This document shows positions 15,624-24,609 of a stretch of 64,000 nt of DNA, piece by piece. Made by a program: the position numbers and the translations under genes. The notes below the pieces were generated by a model, which had not been told where the DNA came from, did not search any database, and saw only the letters and a list, made by a program, of their open reading frames with translations. How positions within the stretch are numbered: position 1 is the first letter of the stretch; each line of letters opens with the position of its first letter. The DNA is from CAYFIW01 sp964500645 (GTDB lineage: Bacteria > Chloroflexota > Dehalococcoidia > Lucifugimonadales > UBA826): assembly GCA_964500645.1 (NCBI GenBank), contig CAZCOH010000003.1:24691-88690 (forward strand). Reading direction: 5' to 3'.

Positions 15624-16526
15624 TCAAGGTAAAACATTAGTTAATCCAAAGTCCATCCACGCTATCATTCCATCTATCATAATCGATCCGAAGCTTACAG
15701 CGAGGTAAAGGAGAGAAAAAAGATAAATTGGCAACGCGAGCCGTATGTTTGATTCACGCATTAATTTCCAAGACATCCATGAGAATATTAGGACGAATAT
15801 GACGTTTGTAAGGCCGTATATTATGCCTAGTCTATCCACAGTTAAAGCGGTGATTATAACGACTGCCATTAAAATCCAGGTATAAACAAAAATCTGTTTT
15901 TTTGTGTTCTCTACTCCTTTAACTACTGGCAGCATAGGAACTCCTGCTCTCGCATAGTCGTCTTTCAATATTAGTGATAATGCCCAAAAATGCGGAGGGG
16001 TCCAGACGAATATATTTACAAACAACATGATCGGAGCTGGGTCAAGTATGTTGCCCGTTACAGCAGCCCAACCAACCATTGGAGGTATAGAGCCTGCAGC
16101 GCCTCCGATGACAATATTTTGTGAAGTCGTTCTTTTCAGTAACATCGTATAAACAAAAACGTAAAACAATGTTGCTGCAAGAGTGAGGATTGCACTTATG
16201 AAATTTGCAAATTGCCACAATATGGCAAAAGCCACCAAATTCAAAACAATTCCAAATATTAATGCAGTTAATGGACCTATAGACCCAGATACTAAGGGCC
16301 TTCCGTCAGTTCTGGACATTTTGTCATCTATGTCACGCTCTAGGTATTGATTGATTGTGTTAGCACCGCCAGCCCCGAGCGCTCCCCCTGTCAGAACTGC
16401 TAGAGTGATCCATAAATCAGGTATCCCTTCTGAAGCCAAAAACAAACCACCAACTGCAGTTACTAGTAAGAGAACTATAATCTTTGGCTTAGTTAAGGCT
16501 ATTAAATCGGAAAATAATGTAGTCAT
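15624..16526 (-). CDS. ctaB: Protohaem IX farnesyltransferase (haem O synthase)
   Basis: A UbiA-family prenyltransferase, 300 residues with about eight membrane helices, that converts haem B to haem O. The first Asp-rich motif appears as NQYLERDIDDKMSRTDGRPL (near residue 63), and the second region contains LKDDYARAGVPMLPVVKG. It starts 11 bases after the ctaA stop and 80 bases before ctaC, so the haem A pathway and the oxidase are made together. Confidence 0.95.
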   Translation of the reverse strand: MTTLFSDLIALTKPKIIVLLLVTAVGGLFLASEGIPDLWITLAVLTGGALGAGGANTINQYLERDIDDKMSRTDGRPLVSGSIGPLTALIFGIVLNLVAFAILWQFANFISAILTLAATLFYVFVYTMLLKRTTSQNIVIGGAAGSIPPMVGWAAVTGNILDPAPIMLFVNIFVWTPPHFWALSLILKDDYARAGVPMLPVVKGVENTKKQIFVYTWILMAVVIITALTVDRLGIIYGLTNVIFVLIFSWMSWKLMRESNIRLALPIYLFSLLYLAVSFGSIMIDGMIAWMDFGLTNVLP

Positions 16527-16537
16527 ATTTGATTTGT

Positions 16538-17527
16538 CTAAGTACTTCTCTCTTCAAAGATGAACGTAGTAACTACAGCCAAGAGCACAGTTGCCATCCA
16601 GACCAATGTGGCGACACTTAAATGGACTGCTTTTAAGTGGGCGTCGAACCCTGTCCAGATCATTACAGCCCCAAGCAAAATTTGTAAAGTTATAAGTCCC
16701 AAAGTTGTGTGTGCAGCCTTTCGTATAGCAGCGTTGTCTCTTCTTTTCCGTATGAATTGTATAGCAGTAATACCAATATATACCGTTACTATTGCCGCGA
16801 CATAGCGGTGCAGCATGTGTATCGCGTATTCAAATCCGTCGGGAAATAATTCCCCTCTGCATAAAGGCCATGTTGAGCATGCGGAACTTGCTCCAATTCC
16901 TATCATGTAAGATCCAGAAAGCATCAACAGAAAAACGAGAATTAGTGCGGTGACTAGTTTTCCAGCTGAACCCATATCTATTGTAATACTAACTTCACCC
17001 TGACCGATTTTATTTTGAAATGCTATCCAGACTAATATCAAGAGACTAGCAATGAGAAATTGGGCAATACTTAAATGTATTAATCGGAGCCACCAAGCTA
17101 ACTCCGTCAGTACTGTTAGTCCTCCAAGCAATCCTGCGGCAATTACCAAGAATAATGACCCTAAGCAGAGTCGGAAACTAACACTATCACGTTTTCTTTC
17201 CAGTGCTGCAACCCAGAGAGTTATGATGACCAGGATGCCTAGAACGGTTCCTGTTAACCTGTGTGAATATTCAACCAATGTATGAAATTCAAACGGGGGG
17301 ATCAACTCTCCATGGCACAGAGGCCAGTCTGGACAACCCAATCCTGACTCCGAGGCTCGGACAATTCCGCCTAAGGTAATTTGACTAAACGCCACGACTA
17401 AGCTTATCAAAATTAACAACTTTAATGTAGCAGATCTTGAAATTCTTGGGTTGGGTAGTCTAGTGGAAATCGGTGCCTCTCTTATCGACAGCAAACACTG
17501 TGTGTTTTTTTTCACTAATACACTCAT
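16538..17527 (-). CDS. ctaA: CtaA/Cox15 family haem A synthase
   Basis: A 329-residue, eight-helix membrane protein that oxidises haem O to haem A. The two halves each carry the conserved Cys-pair loops: GLGCPDWPLCHGE near residue 63 and ACSTWPLCRGE near residue 220. His residues for haem are seen in VEYSHRLTG, LIHLSIAQF, HMLHRYVAA and KAVHLSVA. It is the first gene of the oxidase operon. The upstream 140 bases before the tRNA gene probably hold the operon promoter, which I could not place confidently. Confidence 0.94.
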   Translation of the reverse strand: MSVLVKKNTQCLLSIREAPISTRLPNPRISRSATLKLLILISLVVAFSQITLGGIVRASESGLGCPDWPLCHGELIPPFEFHTLVEYSHRLTGTVLGILVIITLWVAALERKRDSVSFRLCLGSLFLVIAAGLLGGLTVLTELAWWLRLIHLSIAQFLIASLLILVWIAFQNKIGQGEVSITIDMGSAGKLVTALILVFLLMLSGSYMIGIGASSACSTWPLCRGELFPDGFEYAIHMLHRYVAAIVTVYIGITAIQFIRKRRDNAAIRKAAHTTLGLITLQILLGAVMIWTGFDAHLKAVHLSVATLVWMATVLLAVVTTFIFEERST

Positions 17528-17668
17528 ACAATGCTACTACAGGGAAAATATTCGGTCAAAATTGACAAGTCATTGAAAGGTATAAATGCGTAAATCAATA
17601 ACTCTGAGTTTGAGAAATTCACGAACACCAACAATCTTATATACTTCCAAGGCTTTTTATAAATATAT

Positions 17669-17744
17669 CGGGGCGTAGCGCAGTTGGTAGCGCGCCACGT
17701 TCGGGACGTGGAGGTCGCTGGTTCGAGTCCAGTCGCCCCGACCA
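17669..17744 (+). tRNA. tRNA-Pro (anticodon CGG), CCA encoded
   Basis: The 76-base sequence folds as a full cloverleaf. The acceptor stem is CGGGGCG with CGCCCCG, the D arm is GCGC-AGTTGGTA-GCGC, the anticodon stem is CCACG/CGTGG around loop TTCGGGA, and the T arm carries TTCGAGT. The anticodon CGG reads CCG (Pro). The discriminator A and CCA are encoded. Confidence 0.97.
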
Positions 17745-17867
17745 GAGAAAGTCACGGTCAATAATTCATAAAGATGTGTTTTGGATTTTAAAAATGTAGC
17801 TGGTGATAAATAGATTTTTATTATATTGAGTGAAATTGATTACATGCATTTGTGCAAGATTTGAGTT

Positions 17868-20117
17868 ATGAATATAAAGAAAGTTGGATTTTTGTCAGGT
17901 ACGGTTCTTGTAGCACTGCTTCTAGCTGTGTTGATAATTGCCTACGTACTTAATATTCGTGGTGAAAGTGACAAAAACAGTTTTCACCAGGACGATCTAT
18001 ATACAGTCTCAAAGCGGAATATAACAAGTGTGGTATCCATCAATGGAAATGTACGTTATTCAGCCATAGAAAAGCTTTCGTTTCCTGTTGGTGGTGAAAT
18101 AGAAACGATTTTTGTTAGAGAAGGTCAAATCATTGCTGAAGGTGCTCACCTAGCTGAATTAGATAAGGAAATAAGGCTTTCGTTGGACAGTGAATTAGCT
18201 GAGTTACAAAAACTTCTGCAGGATGCGGTTTACTCACTAGATCATATGAATAATTTTGAGTCCTCACTCAGGATAGCTGATGTACAGAAAAAACTTTGGT
18301 TGGCAAAAGAGAATCTAAGGGAATCTAAAGAAAGTTTAGACTCCTTGACAACACCTTCTGATGAAGAAATTTCGACAGCAACCATGGAAATTTTAAATCG
18401 TCAGAAAGACTTATCTTCCGCGGAAGAGGCTTTGCTTGAGTTTGAATCCGAAAACCCTCAAACTCTTGCCGATTTAGAACATGATCATGCAATCGCAGTT
18501 AATAACTTGGATTCTGTAGAGGAAACTTATGAAGCCTTAATGTTAAGCCCAGACGTGGCTGGAGTAGAGAACTTAGAGAGGATCATAGAGTCAGCTTCTA
18601 CCACATTGTATGCGGCTGTAATTGAGGCTGAGTTATCTAAAACGGAATGGCAGGAAAAGATTGATGCTGCTGAGGTAGCACACTTAGAAAATGAGGAAAA
18701 CTACATTTTGTTCTGGCGAAGATGGTTTGGGGTTGAAGATGTAGGCTTACTAGATTATGAACCTGCGGCTGTATATGGGAATTGGGGAATAGATTTAGAC
18801 TACGAATTTGATCGTAATGCACGTAGTAATGATGTTAGAAAATTCATAGCAAACTTTTCCCCGGATCATGGTCCAAATGTCTGGAGCGATATATCTATTT
18901 TAACGTGGTTGGCGTTCTATCCCGGAGTAATACACGGAACCTGTGACGATTTATCGCTAAGGGATGGTGAGTTGTGTGTAGACAGAGAGCTTAATGATGC
19001 TTGGGATACCATGATGTCTTCTCGCCTAGAACTGGAAAAAATGAAGACTTTGGCGAAAAAAAATCACCATTTGCATGACGACAACGTAAGAAAAGCAAGA
19101 GACACTTATCAAGGGCAGTTGACAGTGCTAGAAGATTTTCTAGAGGGCCCAAAGCAATCTGCAATTGCATATGCAAAGTCCAATGTCTCATTGGCTAAAT
19201 CGGCGCTGGATTCCTCAAAGAGAGCCCTTGATCAGGCTTATGAAAAATTACTTTTCGAGACCGAGTTACAAAAGCAATTAGTGGACGTTTTGAAATATCA
19301 GCTTGCTGATGCTGAGGATAACCTAACGTCGTTGTTGCAAGGCCCTAATGAATTTCAATTCGCTGCCGCTCTAGCTGATGTAACTATGAAGGAAAACGAA
19401 GTAGCCTATGCTGAAAAAAGTCTATTGATGGTAGAAGAAATTTTGTCTATAGACTTATCTATTCAAGAGTCGGAAGTTAATAGACTGACACATAAGGTTT
19501 CTCAGCTAGAAAGAAAAGCTAATGATACCTTGATGAAATCTCCGTTTACATCAATAGTTTTGTCTGTATTAAAGGCCGAAGGAGATACAGTAAATTCAAA
19601 TGAAGACGTGTTAGAAATTGCTGACTCGAAAATCTTTGATCTAGAGGGATTCGTAGATGAAATAGATGTGTTAAATCTTAGTGAAGATTTATCGGTGCTA
19701 GTAAGGTTAGATGCCTCAAGATCAGAAACATTTACAGGGACGTTAGTAGACATTGGGGTCACACCAGTAATCCACCAAGGCGTAGTTTCCTATCCCGTAA
19801 AAATTTCTTTAGATAATCCAGATTCATTTCAGTTGCTGGATGGTTTGTCGGGAATAGGAGACATAATCATTAGGGAATCCTTGTCAGTGATTTCAGTCCC
19901 TATATCGGCTATTCATGGTAAGGGTGACAACTCTTTCGTATTATTGAAATCGGGAGATGACTTTATTGAAAGACGGGTAACGACAGGGCATGGTGATGAT
20001 TTTTGGGTGGCTATTAACGACGGTCTTAAAGAAGGTGACCAAGTCATAGTTGAAAACAAGCCAATTGATAATCAAGAATTTAATATAAAGTCACTAAGGC
20101 AACTGCGAAAAAAGTGA
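17868..20117 (+). CDS. HlyD/RND-type membrane fusion (periplasmic adaptor) protein
   Basis: A 749-residue protein with one N-terminal membrane anchor, a split lipoyl/barrel-sandwich domain (GGEIETIFVREGQIIAEGAH near residue 73, resumed near residue 545), long coiled-coil hairpin arms and a C-terminal beta-barrel (IPISAIHGKGDNSFVLL near residue 680). It would link an inner-membrane transporter to an outer layer or substrate path. A Trp-rich insert at about residues 275-385 breaks the coiled coil and is much longer than in common adaptors. The MacB-like permease follows 91 bases downstream, so the two probably work together. No outer-membrane channel gene is adjacent. Confidence 0.87.
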   Translation: MNIKKVGFLSGTVLVALLLAVLIIAYVLNIRGESDKNSFHQDDLYTVSKRNITSVVSINGNVRYSAIEKLSFPVGGEIETIFVREGQIIAEGAHLAELDKEIRLSLDSELAELQKLLQDAVYSLDHMNNFESSLRIADVQKKLWLAKENLRESKESLDSLTTPSDEEISTATMEILNRQKDLSSAEEALLEFESENPQTLADLEHDHAIAVNNLDSVEETYEALMLSPDVAGVENLERIIESASTTLYAAVIEAELSKTEWQEKIDAAEVAHLENEENYILFWRRWFGVEDVGLLDYEPAAVYGNWGIDLDYEFDRNARSNDVRKFIANFSPDHGPNVWSDISILTWLAFYPGVIHGTCDDLSLRDGELCVDRELNDAWDTMMSSRLELEKMKTLAKKNHHLHDDNVRKARDTYQGQLTVLEDFLEGPKQSAIAYAKSNVSLAKSALDSSKRALDQAYEKLLFETELQKQLVDVLKYQLADAEDNLTSLLQGPNEFQFAAALADVTMKENEVAYAEKSLLMVEEILSIDLSIQESEVNRLTHKVSQLERKANDTLMKSPFTSIVLSVLKAEGDTVNSNEDVLEIADSKIFDLEGFVDEIDVLNLSEDLSVLVRLDASRSETFTGTLVDIGVTPVIHQGVVSYPVKISLDNPDSFQLLDGLSGIGDIIIRESLSVISVPISAIHGKGDNSFVLLKSGDDFIERRVTTGHGDDFWVAINDGLKEGDQVIVENKPIDNQEFNIKSLRQLRKK

Positions 20118-20208
20118 TAAGACTAATCACGAAAAATTTCTCCAATAATTATTTTTTGCTGAATGCCTGCAGATTCAGTGAACTTGATAGACGTTCAAAG
20201 ACAATGAC

Positions 20209-21426
20209 ATGAGAGTTGTTGATGTTTTATTAATATCTGTATTGTCTCTCAAGGTAAATAAGTTGCGTTCGCTGTTGGCTCTGTTAGGTATTGTTATAGG
20301 CGTGACCGCAGTAACGACACTTATGTCTATCGGCAGAGGAGTCCAAGATTCAATCACCAGCAGTTTGCAGTCGCTTGGAACTAACCTAATTTTTGTGTCT
20401 CACGAAGGCGATAGACCCAACAATTTGTCCGCGGAAGATGCTAGTCATATAGAAGCGTTACTAGGGGACTCATGGGTTAATGGTATTGCTCCAGAAATAG
20501 TTACTAATTCCAAGGTGATTTACGGTGAGGAAAATCAGACGGCGACTATTGTAGGTGTTACGGCTGACTATCGTAAGGTGAGAAATATAGAGATGAAAGT
20601 CGGACAATTTATCTCAGAAGTCCATGTTGATCAGATTAACAATGTGGCTGCTATCGGATCTTCAATAAAAGATGACTTTTTTGGCATTTCTAATCCTGTA
20701 GGACAAGAACTCAAAATTGGCAATAAACGATTTACTGTAATAGGAGTTTTAGAAAGTCACGGAGGACAAAGTTTTACTTCGGTTGATAACCGTATTTTTC
20801 TTCCAATAACTACCGCTCATTACCGACTTAATCGTGAGAAGACGGCAAATGGGGAAATGGGGGTTTCACTTATTAGTGTGCAGGCTAGAAAACACGATAT
20901 GGTTGATGAAACGATTGGAAAACTGGTGGAAATATTAAGGGAAAGACACAAAGCAGTTGAAGAAGATGATTTTAGAGTTACAAATATGGAAGATGCTGTC
21001 GAAGCTGCAAAGGAAGCAACAAATTTCATCGTATTTTTTCTTGGAAGTGTAGCTGGGATATCACTTCTAGTCGGAGGTATTGGCATAATGAATATCATGC
21101 TTGTGTCGGTAACGGAGAGGACTAGAGAAATAGGTGTAAGAAAAGCGCTGGGAGCTAGAAAACTAGATATTCTAATTCAATTTATATCGGAGGCTGTTTT
21201 CTTAAGTATAGGTGGAGGGTTATTGGGAATTATTTTGGGATATGTGATTTCAAGATTGCTTGATGGAATATCGATGTCAAATAGCTCTACTTTAAGTACT
21301 TCTTTCGGTTTCGATGTAGGGCTTCTAGCTTTATTAGTTTCCATATCAATCGGATTGTTTTTCGGTATTTTCCCAGCCTTTAGAGCTTCGTTGATGCACC
21401 CAATAGATGCACTGAGATATCAGTGA
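20209..21426 (+). CDS. MacB-type ABC transporter permease (FtsX domain)
   Basis: A 405-residue protein with one N-terminal helix (LRSLLALLGIVIGVTAVTTLM), a large extracytoplasmic MacB_PCD domain and three C-terminal helices of the FtsX fold. The GGIGIMNIMLVSVTERTREIG signature near residue 290 marks this family. Such permeases work with a separate LolD/MacB-type ATPase and an adaptor, often exporting peptides, lipids or drugs by a mechanotransmission mechanism. The adaptor is upstream, but no ATPase gene is adjacent. The start is ATG 20209, without a clear ribosome site. Confidence 0.92.
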   Translation: MRVVDVLLISVLSLKVNKLRSLLALLGIVIGVTAVTTLMSIGRGVQDSITSSLQSLGTNLIFVSHEGDRPNNLSAEDASHIEALLGDSWVNGIAPEIVTNSKVIYGEENQTATIVGVTADYRKVRNIEMKVGQFISEVHVDQINNVAAIGSSIKDDFFGISNPVGQELKIGNKRFTVIGVLESHGGQSFTSVDNRIFLPITTAHYRLNREKTANGEMGVSLISVQARKHDMVDETIGKLVEILRERHKAVEEDDFRVTNMEDAVEAAKEATNFIVFFLGSVAGISLLVGGIGIMNIMLVSVTERTREIGVRKALGARKLDILIQFISEAVFLSIGGGLLGIILGYVISRLLDGISMSNSSTLSTSFGFDVGLLALLVSISIGLFFGIFPAFRASLMHPIDALRYQ

Positions 21427-21490
21427 AGCTGTATGTCAGCCTTAGTGATTTTAATGTGGTTCAGACTTCCAAGGTGCTATTTGCTTGGAT

Positions 21491-22714
21491 ATGAATAGGG
21501 AAATAAATCCAAATAAAATAGGTATTTGTTCTTGGATTATCTACGATATGTCCAGCACACTATTTTTTTCTGGTGTTGTTGGCTTAGTTTTTCCACTTTG
21601 GGTGACTGGACCTATGGGTGGAAATGACGCGACAGTGGGATATACGTTGACCGTATCAATGATACTGGTGTTTTTCCTGTCTCCATTTCTCGGAGTTTTT
21701 TCGGATTCCATAAAGAAGAGAATGCCGTTTATATTGATTCTCACCTTGCTGGGTTTTTTCATGATAATGTCTGTTGGTACCTTCACATACGAGGTTTCCA
21801 TAATAATTTTCTGCATAGCTGCATCTTGCCTACATCTTGTTGGGATTTTCTATAATGGAATGTTATCGGATATAACTACTAGGAAAAACGTGGGATACAT
21901 AGGAGGTATTGGGGTTGGTATTGGGTATGTAGGAGGTATTTTAGCGGTGCTTTTGGGGGTACTTTTTCTTGAAAGCATGGGTCATGTTTTTCTTTTCAGA
22001 GTAATGGCTATTACTTCTTTAATTTTGGCAACGCCACTTTTAATTGTGGGTAATTACAGGACTATGAAAGGTCCTTCGGTTTCAATTTATAGACTGTTAC
22101 TGGTTTCCGTAAAGTTCACTTCACTGGCGGTGACTAAATCTTTTAAAGACAGAAATTGGATGTTTTTTCTCTTTGCTAGATTTTGGTATCTATGGGCGGT
22201 AAATGCAGCTTCTTTCTTTGCTGTTTTGTACGGGGTAAATACAGTTGAATTGTCAGAAAGAGAGGTACAGTTGATCCTTTTGTTGGGAATAGTAACAGGT
22301 ATTCCAATGGGATTGTTTTGGGGTCGGGTTACTGATCGTATGGGTCCACTTTTCGTAATGAAGATCAACGTTTTTGTCTGGGTTATTATTTTGTCTTTGG
22401 CGGCTTCCATTCCAGTATTCGATCTTCAGAAAGAATTATGGTGGTTAGTAGGCCCTTTCAGTGGATCAGCCTTGGCAGGGTTGTATGTTTCGGAACGTCC
22501 TTTTGTATTGTCACTTGCGGGACGAAATCAAATAGGAGAATTTTTCGGCGTATTTAATATGGCTGGAAGACTTGCAGCCATCGTCGGACCATTTTCGTGG
22601 GGGTTTATATCAGTTACATTGGGGTTGGGGCAGACTGCAGCCATAATCTGCCTCGCCATCTGTGTGGTAATAGCATTGGGCATACTTATGTCCGTAAAAG
22701 CCCCTGGAACATAA
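21491..22714 (+). CDS. MFS transporter, UMF1/Atg22-like family
   Basis: A membrane protein of about 407 residues with twelve hydrophobic segments in two halves. SWIIYDMSSTLFFSGVVG at the N-terminus and the FYNGMLSDITTRKNVGYIGG segment near residue 120 resemble the Atg22/UMF1 branch of the major facilitator superfamily. The substrate is unknown. ATG 21491 is taken over TTG 21485; neither has a good ribosome site. It follows the permease by 64 bases and may be co-transcribed. The convergent sdh genes end 31 bases beyond its stop. Confidence 0.85.
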   Translation: MNREINPNKIGICSWIIYDMSSTLFFSGVVGLVFPLWVTGPMGGNDATVGYTLTVSMILVFFLSPFLGVFSDSIKKRMPFILILTLLGFFMIMSVGTFTYEVSIIIFCIAASCLHLVGIFYNGMLSDITTRKNVGYIGGIGVGIGYVGGILAVLLGVLFLESMGHVFLFRVMAITSLILATPLLIVGNYRTMKGPSVSIYRLLLVSVKFTSLAVTKSFKDRNWMFFLFARFWYLWAVNAASFFAVLYGVNTVELSEREVQLILLLGIVTGIPMGLFWGRVTDRMGPLFVMKINVFVWVIILSLAASIPVFDLQKELWWLVGPFSGSALAGLYVSERPFVLSLAGRNQIGEFFGVFNMAGRLAAIVGPFSWGFISVTLGLGQTAAIICLAICVVIALGILMSVKAPGT

Positions 22715-22745
22715 TCTTATTTTCAGTTGTTAAAAACCAAATTTA

Positions 22746-23636
22746 TTACGGTGAAACGGCCAATTCTGTTAACAATTTTTTTGTAGATACAATGTGTTTG
22801 TTTAGGCGCATTTTTTCCGGTTCAATTCCCAGTGCAAGCCCCACAAGTTGAGGGAGATGAATTATGGGGAGGTCAATTTCCCTCTTAGCCATCGACGATG
22901 CGTTTGGTTGATATCCATCGAGATTCAGGTGACACAGAGGACACGGGGTCACCATAGCATCAGCTCCTCGGTCTTTGGCATCTGATGTGTGGTTTGCAAC
23001 CATTTTCACTGAGTTTTCAGGGTTAATAGTTAGTATAGGGAATCCGCAGCAAAGGGTTTTACCTGGAAAATCTACGACTTCCCCTCCAACGGCTTCAATA
23101 ACTAATTCCAAGGCTTGTTTTCTTTCGGGTTTTTCGTTAAAACCAAGGGCTTCTGAAGGTCTGACGATGTAACAACCGTAAAATGGGGCTAGCTTCAGAC
23201 CGTCCAGCTTTCGGACAATTTTGGATTCGAAAACTTCCATTCCTAGATCTTCTGCAATTATCCACAACAAGTGCTTGGGTTCTACGGTTCCTTTGTATTC
23301 TAGACCTTCCTCTCGAAGGTCCTCATTTATTGAGGCAAGATATTCGGGATCTTTTAAGAGGCGCTGATTTGCTTGTGCCATCACACCCTGACAAGTACTG
23401 CAGATAGTCATTAAAGGGAGGCCAGACTTTTCCACCATAGCAAAAGTGCGCGCGTTTAGTGTGTCTCCCAGTCGTTCATTTTTTTCTTGGAGTACTCCCG
23501 CACCTGTACAAGAAGCCCCTTTTAAGGCATCTTCATCCAGTTCTAAACCAAGTATTTGGCAAACTTCTATTGTGGCGGAGTAGAGTTCAGGGCAAGCACC
23601 CCGAGAAACACAACCGGGATAAAAAGCATATTTCAT
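22746..23636 (-). CDS. HdrB-like CCG-domain subunit of succinate dehydrogenase/fumarate reductase (SdhE type)
   Basis: A 296-residue protein with two cysteine-rich CCG domains (FYPGCVSRG, SCTGAG, ICSTCQGVMAQAN near residue 80, then FYGCYIVRP, LCCGFP and PCPLCHLNLD near residue 232). This is the heterodisulfide-reductase B fold. It matches the non-canonical third subunit of archaeal-type and Mfr-type complexes, which replaces the haem-containing membrane anchor. Its ATG overlaps the sdhB stop by four bases (ATGA), so translation is coupled. It probably carries the site that passes electrons to or from quinone, by analogy with those enzymes. Confidence 0.9.
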   Translation of the reverse strand: MKYAFYPGCVSRGACPELYSATIEVCQILGLELDEDALKGASCTGAGVLQEKNERLGDTLNARTFAMVEKSGLPLMTICSTCQGVMAQANQRLLKDPEYLASINEDLREEGLEYKGTVEPKHLLWIIAEDLGMEVFESKIVRKLDGLKLAPFYGCYIVRPSEALGFNEKPERKQALELVIEAVGGEVVDFPGKTLCCGFPILTINPENSVKMVANHTSDAKDRGADAMVTPCPLCHLNLDGYQPNASSMAKREIDLPIIHLPQLVGLALGIEPEKMRLNKHIVSTKKLLTELAVSP

Positions 23637-24589
23637 TTCTTCCCCTCAACTTTGTCAAAGATTCTTTTTATATTTTCCGAACCAGGTAATTTTTTATGAA
23701 TTATTGGTGGGACTTTTCCTGCCCTTTGCGAACGTATGGCCAATGGTATTAGCCCGATCATAGCTTTTATGTTGAATATCCCAAAACTTTTTATCGGTAG
23801 CTTTAATTCATCGAGCCATCCGGAATGTCTGACCGAATCTACGAAGGCGTTTGCGTGCCTAGCTCCATTGGTGTTTTCATGCCCTGCTTCCATTACTTTT
23901 TCTCTGAGTGCCATTATTCTGTCCATTGGAGCCACTCCTTTTGGACATACTTCGACACATTTCATACACCTTGTACAATCCCATACTCCACCTGACTTGT
24001 TAAGATTGCTAAGACGTTCTTCCTGTGCATCATCTCTAGGATCTCCTACAAACCTGTACGACTTGGCTAATGCCGCCGGACCCAGGAAATTTTCGTCCAC
24101 CTCCATTACCGTACAATCAGATACACATGCTCCACATAGAATACATGAGACTACTCCTGCTAGATGAAGCATATCCTCGTCGGGAGCCAAATATTCTGTT
24201 TCAGGCTCTTCCCCTTCCGGCTGTAACCAGGGTTCTACAGCCTTAACATTTTTCCAAAATGGCTGGAAGTCTACTACAAGATCTTTAATAACAGGTAAAT
24301 TACCTGCAGGCTCGACCGTTATGGCAGATCCATCTTTAGGCAACATGTCTATTATTTTGGTGTTACATGCTAGACCTGCCTCACCATTTACTCTCATGGC
24401 GCATGATCCGCAAATGGCGCTTCTACATGAGCATCGAAGGCTCAGAGTTCCGTCCACGTCTTCCCTGATCTGAATGAGAGCATCCAAAATCGTAGAGGAA
24501 TCATCCATTTCAATTTGGTATTCTTGAAAATGTGCGACGGTATTTGTAGATTCTGGGTCGTATCTGCGAACGCTCAATTTAACTTGCAT
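23633..24589 (-). CDS. sdhB: Succinate dehydrogenase/fumarate reductase iron-sulfur subunit
   Basis: A 318-residue subunit. The [2Fe-2S] ligands are in CSCRSAICGSC (near residue 53) plus a later Cys (LACNTK). The C-terminal ferredoxin domain has CILCGACVSDC (near residue 148) and CTRCMKCVEVCPKG (near residue 206). It is longer than the usual 230-280 residues because of a C-terminal extension of about 70 residues after the last cluster motif. It lies between the flavoprotein and HdrB-like subunits. Confidence 0.95.
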   Translation of the reverse strand: MQVKLSVRRYDPESTNTVAHFQEYQIEMDDSSTILDALIQIREDVDGTLSLRCSCRSAICGSCAMRVNGEAGLACNTKIIDMLPKDGSAITVEPAGNLPVIKDLVVDFQPFWKNVKAVEPWLQPEGEEPETEYLAPDEDMLHLAGVVSCILCGACVSDCTVMEVDENFLGPAALAKSYRFVGDPRDDAQEERLSNLNKSGGVWDCTRCMKCVEVCPKGVAPMDRIMALREKVMEAGHENTNGARHANAFVDSVRHSGWLDELKLPIKSFGIFNIKAMIGLIPLAIRSQRAGKVPPIIHKKLPGSENIKRIFDKVEGKK

Positions 24590-24609
24590 ATTGTTCGATT
24601 CCTATTAGC

